A DNA stretch of 64,000 bases from Stemphylium vesicarium (lineage: Eukaryota > Ascomycota > Dothideomycetes > Pleosporales > Pleosporaceae). The translations under genes and the position numbers were made by a program. The stretch covers positions 1-64,000 of the forward strand of contig QXCR01000051.1 of assembly GCA_004380135.1 (NCBI GenBank), given 5' to 3'. The notes below the pieces were generated by a model. That model ran no database searches. It had not been told where the DNA came from and was given only the letters and a program-made list of their open reading frames with translations. This document shows positions 56,835 to 64,000 of this stretch, piece by piece (position 1 is the first letter of the stretch; every line of letters begins with the position of its first letter).

Positions 56835-57401
56835 ATGTCTCGCCCACGCATGAGCAAAGCAAACGGCATCACCAGGACAAAGCGGCCAAACCCGCGCCTC
56901 ATAGAACGGCGCCTCCACCAGAAGCGCACCGAGATGAAACTCTCAACCCAGAATCCCTTACTCGCTGCCAAAATCTCCCAAATGCGCCTCACCATCGCCC
57001 CAATCGTGCACGTAGAAACAGGCAAACCAGCTCCAGACTTCCCTTCCACAATGTTCTCCCTTTTTCTGCTTACAGAAGCCCAACTCGACGCCCTCGCTAT
57101 GTTTTACTCGCAAACACACTGCTCGGAATTTACGTTCCAGTATCCCATGACCATGAACTGGGCGCATCCATTTTTGGACAAGTGTGAGAATCTGCCGGAT
57201 GATTGCAGGCTGGATGATGTCGAAAGGTTGAGGGTCAAGATGAGGATGTTTGCGCGGTTCATTGGAATGAGGGGCGCTGAGACGCCGACTTGGGAGTGTG
57301 AGAGGCAGGTGGAGATTTTGGGGAATAAGATTCGGTGGAGTGTGAGGGAGGAGGAGAGGGCAGAACGCAAGGTATTTTCGGGGCCGGCGAGTTTGCCGTA
57401 G
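56835..57401 (+). CDS. Orphan 188-aa protein
   Basis: A single exon beginning MSRPRMSKANGITR after a C/A-rich leader. The first 45 residues are basic (Arg/Lys-rich). The middle has a hydrophobic, helix-like segment (TMFSLFLLTEAQLDALAMFY) followed by the aromatic motif CSEFTFQYPMTMNWAHPFLD, then DDVERLRVKMRMFARFIGMR and TWECERQVEILGNKIRW. The pattern is of a small folded, helical protein. No family is recognised, no signal peptide, and no transmembrane helix is convincing. Similar short proteins are common as lineage-restricted genes in Dothideomycetes. The codon usage and upstream leader support it being real. Confidence 0.65.
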   Translation: MSRPRMSKANGITRTKRPNPRLIERRLHQKRTEMKLSTQNPLLAAKISQMRLTIAPIVHVETGKPAPDFPSTMFSLFLLTEAQLDALAMFYSQTHCSEFTFQYPMTMNWAHPFLDKCENLPDDCRLDDVERLRVKMRMFARFIGMRGAETPTWECERQVEILGNKIRWSVREEERAERKVFSGPASLP

Positions 57402-58423
57402 TTATGCAGAGGGGTGGTGATGATGCATCTTTCTGAATCGTTTCTTTTTTTTTGGCATAGCGTTGCATAGCATAGCATAGCGAGATTGATACTGTGGTGA
57501 TTGCATGGTTGAGATTCCATCCCATAGAAATAATACTTATGGCTTTTGATGTCTCTATTTGCATAGATCTGCTCATAGTGTTCACTGGTGCAGTCATTCA
57601 ATGACCAGGCAAACAATTCTATAGCATGGATTCCCTGGAAAGTCCTCGTCTCCTCCAACCAGTCTCTCAAAATTGGAAGACTTTCTCACAACAACCAGCA
57701 AACACGTCTCACTCGTGTATCTTTTTGACGTCAAATCGCCGCACCATGGCACAGGAAACGTGACTCCAGTACTAGCTTTCTCTTTCTGAAATTGGAAAGC
57801 GGGAAAGTCCTCAACCATGCAAAATGTCTGCGAGCAATTTATTGTACGAATGATGACGGGCTTACACAGGATCAAGGAAAGATAAGAAACGAATGTATTT
57901 ATGTAGGCGTCTAACTCTGTCAACGCTAGCATGGCCTTTGAGTAAAGGATGTACTTTGAGTCGAGGAAAGACATAAGGATTCCAACCTCTCTATTTTGAC
58001 GCACGGTGCACATGGCCACGAATTCCGTTTCTTTTCGACAACGAGGTTTCGTGATAATGGCCGGACATGTGCGGCCCCCTTCAATGTTTTTCAGGAGGAG
58101 CTCTCAGAAGAACGTTATCCACTGGAGTCCCCGTTTTAGTTTTCAGAATTATTTTAGGGAAAGATAGTAAATGGGAGCCAAGGTGTGAAGAGGACCCCTG
58201 TATTTGTATTCCCCGTCTGCCAAAATGTCAAGCTATATCACGGTGACAAGTGTGCTGGGATTTTTAGTACCGTGTCCATGGGAAGACATGTTGCTGGAAA
58301 TATCACGTGGGAAAGTGAGTGTCCCAGTCCTACATATCGTTGAGCGGAGATGCGCAGAATGCTTGTTTCTTTGTTATTGACGTAACGAGTGTAACGGTTA
58401 ACATTTCTATCCGACCTGCCATT
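57402..58423. other. Intergenic between orphan gene and serine hydrolase gene
   Basis: About 1 kb without a supported gene. A GCATA-type repeat lies at 57455-57484. A minus-strand frame of 139 codons (57594-58013) has no recognisable domain and is not called. The remaining DNA is AT-rich near 58130-58200. Confidence 0.4.
57455..57484. repeat. Short GCATA/GCATAGC tandem repeat
   Basis: Four imperfect units of GCATAGC-type sequence in the 3' region of the orphan gene. No function is suggested. Confidence 0.7.
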
Positions 58424-60849
58424 TTACCAATGATTGTTCACAGCAGCGTGTATCGCACGTCTGACTTTCTCGCTACCTGGCATGTTCATACTCAGCATAC
58501 CACTCTCCGCAACCGTTCGCTGCAACTTTAAGCCAGCATCATGAAGACGAAGTTGCTTGCAGTCCATTTCATCCGTGTGGAGCGTGACTACATTCGCACT
58601 GCCCAAGGAAGGGTCATAGAATGGCGAGTCCGGGTCGGTTGAGTTGAGCGAGAAAGGGCTCGGTGGCGGCACGCAGACGGTACCTGGGGGTGGCAGCTTA
58701 CCAGTCTGGAAATAGGTCTTCACGCGCTCCAAAATGCAGCCGTCGACGCCAGAAAGGGTACAATGACCTGCATGGTCACTCACCAGAAGGCCGCTACCCG
58801 GAAATAGACTGTTCATATAGCGGCCGCTGCGTAGAGGAGTGACGGGGTCGGCGGTATTGGAGAGAAACAGAATTGGGTTCGAAGTATTGGCACCAAAAGG
58901 CCCCTCAAACTTGTGGCTCGCCTGAATCTTCCATGCTGTGCACCGCATGAGCAGCATACTCCAATAAGAGCCAAACATGGGCGATACTGCCTCCAAAAGA
59001 TTCCAGTACTCAGCGAACTCGTCTTTGGTAAGGTGAGTCTGATCGACGCCGTCGCCACAAAGGATAGAGATTGTGGCCACAATAGGAGGTCCCTCGTAAC
59101 CAGATTCTTTGGAAGGATCAGCAGGGCATGAGTAGATGTGAGCATAGCGGAATGCCCAAGCAAGCCTGTCAATGGCTCCACCACCTCCTGATTCGATAGC
59201 TGCAAGAACCTCTGCAACCATTGGAAATGCGAATCGGGGCATGTACACGGAGCCAAAGATCAACATCTTGATGTCAGACCAAGTGAAGAAGTCAGGTCCT
59301 TCGGATGAAACCATCGCAAGTGGATTGTGGTACAGCGAATCAATGATTTTCAGGGAACGCTCTTCAATGTCGGCAACACTAGAATTCGCGGTCGTCAGGA
59401 GACAATCTTCGGGACCTGAATTATAGCAAAATGTGTAAAAAGATTTCAGGGCTTTTTCGGAATCCGTCAGGCTCCCGTTCCCAAGCGAGTGATTGTAATC
59501 GTACGAACTAACAACTCCATCAAGAACAAGTCGTCCAACGCGATCCGGAAACATGGAGGCAAAAGTTGATCCGAGATAAGTTCCATATGAGTAGCCCCAG
59601 TAGTGCAACTTACTTTTTCCAGGAATGTAGGCGCCCTTGTGACATCCGGGCCGCTTGCCAGCTTTTCGAGCGGCGATCTGAGCCACCTCATTTGCCACAT
59701 ATTCAGCGTGCCTCTCGGTGATCTCCAACATGTCTCGGGCGACAAATGCAGTAGACATATATTGCTTGATGTCCGGGCCATTCTGTTCGTCCTCAGCCAG
59801 TTTGCATGAAGCACCAAAGGCATGCGTCATGGTCCAAAGCCTTCCAAGTGCTGCATCTGAGCTTCCAAGAAGGCCTTCATCATTTTCTCTCAGATTCCAG
59901 GACCATGCTGAAGGCTGGTCGGGCATGCACCGGGCAGTGGGTTTCGTCAAGCCAATGCCTCGGGGATCAAATCCGATAACATCGTAATACCTCGCGTCGG
60001 TAGAAGTAATGTTAGGGGACTCATCGGAGTCGACGATGGATCGGAGTGATGTTCCTATAGCGAGCGCGAGCCCTGTACCTGACCCTCCCGGTCCACCGGG
60101 GTTTATCAGGACGGGTCCTCCATAGCGTGGGTCGTCGACCGGTACTATAGCCGGTGCTTTGAGAATGGCGACGCTAACTGTGTGGTTGGGGTAAGTGCCA
60201 CTGAAGTAGTCCAGCGGCAACTTCAATTTCGCGCATTCAAAGGCGTCGAAACATTTGTGAAATTGTAGATGCTCACTCGGCGAGATCTGAGGTCTGATCA
60301 GTTCTGCGTTCACACATCTCCACGGCTGTTCGTCGAGGTTTCACCGCTCAACTTCTCGATGGCTTGTATAGTTGCTCATGCGTCCAGGCGATTGTGTTCT
60401 CGCGACGGTCGAGGCCAAGATGGAATATAATCAGGCCACCAATGGTAGCACGCTTCTCAATCGTATTATGCGAGATGCCATACGCGTCGTGTTCCGCGAT
60501 GCTGCCAAGGCAATTCTCGAGTAGAATAGCCGTCTGCTGTGCGACTCGACGTTGCGATGTCATTCGATCTGATAAGATGCATAGTGGCTGCAGGCCCACG
60601 TGTGCGGTGTGACGCTCAGGAAACGCTCCCTCAACATACCTCATCCCATTGAAAAGCGGTATGGGCCAACACAGGCTTTTCCCTCAAAGCTGAGGACACA
60701 TCCCATGTCTTCAATCCAGGAAATATGGTATCCACTGCTGCGAGGCACACGAGTGTGACGAAGGTCGCAGACAAAGCACGCCACCGAGCCTGGGTCCGTC
60801 GAGGCTGGACCGGCGCCGCGGCATCGTCCAGCCCGTTCCAACTCTTCAT
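58424..60849 (-). CDS. Alpha/beta hydrolase, TAP-like (tripeptidyl aminopeptidase family)
   Basis: Two exons, 60849-60640 and 60286-58424, give 690 aa. Exon 1 provides a Gln/Arg-rich N-terminus and a membrane segment at about 25-41 (ALSATFVTLVCLAAVDT), so the enzyme is probably a type II membrane or secretory-pathway protein. The 353-nt intron joins FQWDE to ISPSEHLQFHKC, which restores the family start. The body has the oxyanion region GGPGGSG, the nucleophile elbow WGYSYGTYLG, Asp in NTADPVTP and His in DHAGHCT. The C-terminal TAP-like domain ends with a Ser/Pro-rich linker and helical tail. Fungal homologues hydrolyse peptides or esters; substrate unknown. The intron is far longer than most in the window. 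Confidence 0.88.
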
Positions 60850-61950
60850 GATGTGATTGAAGTCGGTGCAGGCTGTTTCGAAGCAAAAGCAATAAAATAC
60901 AAACGTGATTGATGTATAATGTATCGGCGATGGGTACCGAGGTTGGTAAAGTATGTAGAGAGGCGGGGTTGTTTGTTAGGCGTGCCTCATCGCCCCAACT
61001 TGTTCAATCTCGCATCCTGGCTCGACGGGCGGCCCCAGATGAAGATCACCTCGCCAGGCAGCAGCAGAAAGCAAATAAAGCGGACGTGCGTGAGGGTCAT
61101 GGCAGGCCCAGCACCAAGTGCGCATGACTTCCCGCAGCCCATCGATCACTTGCAGAAACCTGCATTTATAGCATGCCCAGGTGCGCTGGTGCTGCAGCTT
61201 GAGCAGAAATTCTCGGCGGCTATGTATGCAACATGCACCAGGCGTCACAATGCGCTGTCTAAACCGGACTCGTTGCTGCATTCTCTCATGTGCCAGGACT
61301 GCATTGTTGCGCATAAGATTGAGTAATGCATTAGGTTCCGTCAGAAGTGCCTAGGGAATCGCGTGATGATCGAGGGTAGCGTTGTCGCGAAGTTTACTTT
61401 TGCTGTGGAGGTACCCGTTAGGGACCGCAGAGCCTCATGACGATAGTGATGTGATGTTAACCATGTCTTTGGGCTGGCATTAGGATCTGATAATGGGGAT
61501 TGCGCAGACATAGACGGAATCACTGGAAGCGGAGCCGTGGGGTCGAAATACTGCCTCAGGCACAATTTCAGTCACGCTTGAAAGTCTCATTGAAATAGCA
61601 CAGCTTTTGATGCCTGGAGGGCCACGAGAACTGGAATGAAATCGGAACGAACGTGTGTAAAGGAACTCAAGCCTTATCGCGACAAGTACAGAGTAGCAGC
61701 ACCTCCTGATTCAATGGGTATCTCATCCCTCAGTACCAACCACCCTTACTGCCATTAACAAACATAATACGAGACGCCCGTAATTGTAGCATCGTCCATT
61801 CGACGAGGAGCGATATCAGCTAACGTCAAGAGATCCTCATCGTGTAAAGCCAGGTCCAACCCCAGGGGCGCTCTTGCCCTCAGCTAGCAAAGTTGTACCA
61901 TCTGTCATTCTAAGAGCACAGGACCGGGGAACGAGGGGCCGTCAGGGTGT
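60850..61950. other. Intergenic
   Basis: The left part is the promoter of the TAP-like hydrolase, and the right part is the 3' flank of the RRM gene. No coding frame is supported. A pyrimidine-rich patch lies near 61740. Confidence 0.4.
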
Positions 61951-62763
61951 CTACCACTGCTGGCCCTGACCTTGACCACCTTGGTCTTGTCCGCCACCGT
62001 AGCCGCCTCCTTGGCCACCACCGTAGCCACCGCGAGATTGGTAACCACCGCCGCCGCCACCGCCGCCTTGGGATGGACCCCAGCCTCCGCCGCCGTAACC
62101 TTCTTACCTAGTTAGATCGTCACTGAGATGGATTGGGCGAAGAATGCTTACCGCGGCCACCGCCACCATAGCCTGGCGATATAGTTAGCATCAGTCACGG
62201 AGAGGTGTAATTTGGGAATCTTACCTCCTCCTTGTCCTCCTCCTTGTCCTCCACCGTATCCTCCACGGTATCCACCGCCGCCACCTCCATAGCCGCCGCC
62301 TCGGGGAGCACCACCTCCAGCGCGGTCAGAGGCCTTGTCGACGCGGATCCTACGTCCGTCGAATCTGGAATGGTCAGCGCATTCGCTCTAGTGATCAGGA
62401 AACGCGTTGAGTGTCTCTTGGGGGAAGACGCGAGAGGTGAGGACTGCATACTCCTCGTTGTTCATGGCCTCCATAGCGACATCGGCCTCGGTGTCCTGGG
62501 CGTAGCGGACAAAGCCAAATCCTCGGCTGCGGCCAGTGTCGCGGTCCTTAACCACAACCTGTTGCAGTGTGAGCATGGGTCTAGCCCATGTGACGGTGCT
62601 CGTCAAGTCGTCAGTCACTCACAGCTTCCTCGACTTGACCGAACTCTTCGAACTTTTGGCGAAGAGCTTGGTCGTCGGTATGCCAGGCTAGGCCTCTGCA
62701 AAGCGTCAGCTGTGTCGGTGCGGTGGAAGGATTGCGCACTTACCCAATGAAGAGTTTAGACAT
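61951..62763 (-). CDS. Glycine-rich RNA-binding protein (RRM)
   Basis: Six exons: 62763-62744, 62695-62623, 62558-62452, 62364-62225, 62172-62152 and 62099-61951, giving 169 aa. The first exon is 20 nt. The RRM occupies residues 1-80: RNP2 is LFIGGLAW and RNP1 is GRSRGFGFVRYA, with FDGRRIRVDKAS at its end. The rest is Gly/Tyr/Gln-rich (RGG- and GYGGG-type repeats) and ends GQGQQW. Exon 5 is 21 nt, encoding seven Gly-rich residues, and is flanked by two 52-nt introns. Proteins of this class bind RNA, respond to stress and cold, and form granules through the Gly-rich tail. The last acceptor is AAG; the alternative CTAG upstream would break the frame. Confidence 0.93.
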
Positions 62764-64000
62764 GTTGAGAGTGATGTCTGAATCGAACACTGAACGGTCT
62801 CAATACTAGCTCTCGCAACTCGAAACAACGCGCGCGATACAGAAAGGCTCAAGACAGGATTTGACAGGAGGTGTAAGACAAAGGAAATGCCGGGGAAGGC
62901 GAGGAGCCCATGGCGGCTTCCCGTGCAGGCAGTATGTAGCAACGTGACAGAACGAACATTTAGTATTGTAGCACCAAGCTGAATCGGTGACGATGGCGTA
63001 AGCGAGTGCTCTGGAGCGTTAGAAGAGAGAATAGACGGCTGCAGGGCTGTCGCAATGTGATGGCACAGGTCGAGGAGCAGAGATAGTGAAGCGTCTAGGT
63101 TGGCGGGGCAAGCGACGATATGAGTACCCCTCCACCAGATGAAAGAGCGCTAACTGTATCCAAGACCAAGGTTGGCGCACGGACTGGATAGCAGAGGGCC
63201 CGGTTTATAGAGCGACGTGGATGGACGGAGGTGAGCAATAGCATGCAATGTGGGTGTTCAGCCAGTGTGTATCGCAGTTCGGAGATGCCCTGCAGCAGCG
63301 CAGACGGAACCGGCCCCTCGCAGACGGCGACCCATACGGATGGCCTGTGTTGAAGCATGCAGCTGACGATGATAGAGGCCAAATACTGGTTCTGCCACAC
63401 ATGTCGGCAGGCAGCTTCTCGTTAGTGTGTCCCGTGTCTGTCTGTTCATGCTGGGTATATGCAGCCCACTTTAGCTCGAGTCTAGGCATTGCCCAATTGC
63501 AGGGCCGTGGACGAGCCAGAGAAAACGATTTTTTTGATAGGTGCCTCGATCCATCGTTCCTCTCGAGAGTGCCGGCATATGCGCGGGGGCATCATTGGGC
63601 GACTGCAAAACAAGTGCATGGAAAGGCCTGCACGACGAGCAGGTTGCGCGCTCGAGAGAGCAGCGATCTACGAGCGTGGCTACAGAGAAAGCGTCGCGCT
63701 GAATGAAAAAGTCCAACGACGGGCAGGCATTGGACAGAAGATGGTGGTTCAAAGAAGCTTATCAAGTCGCCATCGCTAGTCAGATGGTGTGGGGATCGGG
63801 CCTAAACTTCCAGGCCCTCTGCATCCCAACATGGCTCGTGCGCCTTGACAGCTCGCCGTGGTTGTGCAAGAGGGCGACGAGAAGCGTGGAGTCTGGAGAC
63901 TGACGGGCGACGGATGATTAGATGTATAACGTGGGCTTGTTTCGTGGCACCGTTGCGGCCTCATCAAGGGCTATGGGATAGAGGAACGTTGACCGGCGGG
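62764..64000. other. Upstream region of the RRM gene to window end
   Basis: No supported gene. The first 200 bases are the likely leader and promoter of the RRM gene. A plus-strand frame of 152 codons at 63248-63706 overlaps equally long frames on the other strand and has no domain. The region may contain the promoter of a gene beyond the window. Confidence 0.4.

Noticed and set aside
57594..58019. Minus-strand open frame of about 140 codons
   Set aside because: It opens with GTG (first ATG two codons later), has no domain and has no exon partners. It is probably chance in the intergenic region.
60348..60644. 98-codon frame inside the hydrolase intron
   Set aside because: It starts at the donor and leads to a stop before the conserved start of exon 2, so it is best read as intron.
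63248..63706. Plus-strand open frame of 152 codons near the window end
   Set aside because: It overlaps frames on the opposite strand, has no domain and has an unbalanced composition.
1..64000. CRISPR arrays, operons or ribosome-binding sites
   Set aside because: The DNA is from a fungal nuclear genome with spliced genes, and no regularly spaced repeats were seen.

Overview
The window comes from a filamentous ascomycete fungus. Almost every gene is split by short introns (about 43-75 nt) with GT-AG ends and CTAAC/CTGAC-like branch points. Gene spacing is compact and both strands are used. The proteins are typical of Pezizomycotina, and orphan families such as DUF6594 point to Dothideomycetes (probably Pleosporales). 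That last placement is an inference from protein style, not from a search. Many open frames here begin with GTG or TTG, so I chose nuclear ATG starts and rebuilt exons by hand from splice signals and reading phase.

Layout. 1-3.6 kb: no supported gene. 3.6-10.7 kb: a Sel1-repeat protein, a five-finger CCCH protein, then the TFIID subunits TAF7 and a TAF3-like histone-fold protein, head to head over 316 bp. 11.4-17.4 kb: a small hydrophilic protein, a C2H2 transcription factor and an orphan acidic/basic protein. 18-25.1 kb: a metallo-beta-lactamase-fold protein, a membrane-anchored dipeptidyl aminopeptidase (STE13/DapB type), RNA polymerase II subunit RPB7 and the MPO1 fatty-acid alpha-oxidation dioxygenase. 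26-33.5 kb: mitochondrial ATP synthase alpha (ATP1), the Golgi protein TVP38 and a CUE-CCCH-Smr protein. 33.5-48.9 kb: a gene-poor stretch of about 15 kb with only two convincing genes, a DUF6594 membrane protein and a seven-helix receptor-like protein. 48.9-56.2 kb: a dense block with a D-2-hydroxyacid dehydrogenase, TVP23, a CitE/CLYBL-like lyase, a NDUFAF7/MidA-type methyltransferase and a membrane-anchored cysteine synthase. 56.8-62.8 kb: an orphan 188-aa protein, a TAP-like serine hydrolase and a glycine-rich RRM protein. 62.8-64 kb: nothing supported.

The genes are mostly housekeeping: transcription initiation and elongation (TAF7, TAF3-like, RPB7), mitochondrial metabolism (ATP1, NDUFAF7-like, CLYBL-like, cysteine synthase) and Golgi traffic or processing (TVP38, TVP23, DapB-type peptidase). 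No secondary-metabolite cluster, intact transposon, rRNA, tRNA or CRISPR array was seen. I found no clear undescribed multi-gene system. The strongest anomaly is the last intron of ATP1, which lacks an AG acceptor exactly where the conserved protein requires one. Other points of interest are micro-exons carrying functional sequence (MPO1, the RRM protein), the divergent TFIID pair, and possible coding remnants in the gene-poor region.
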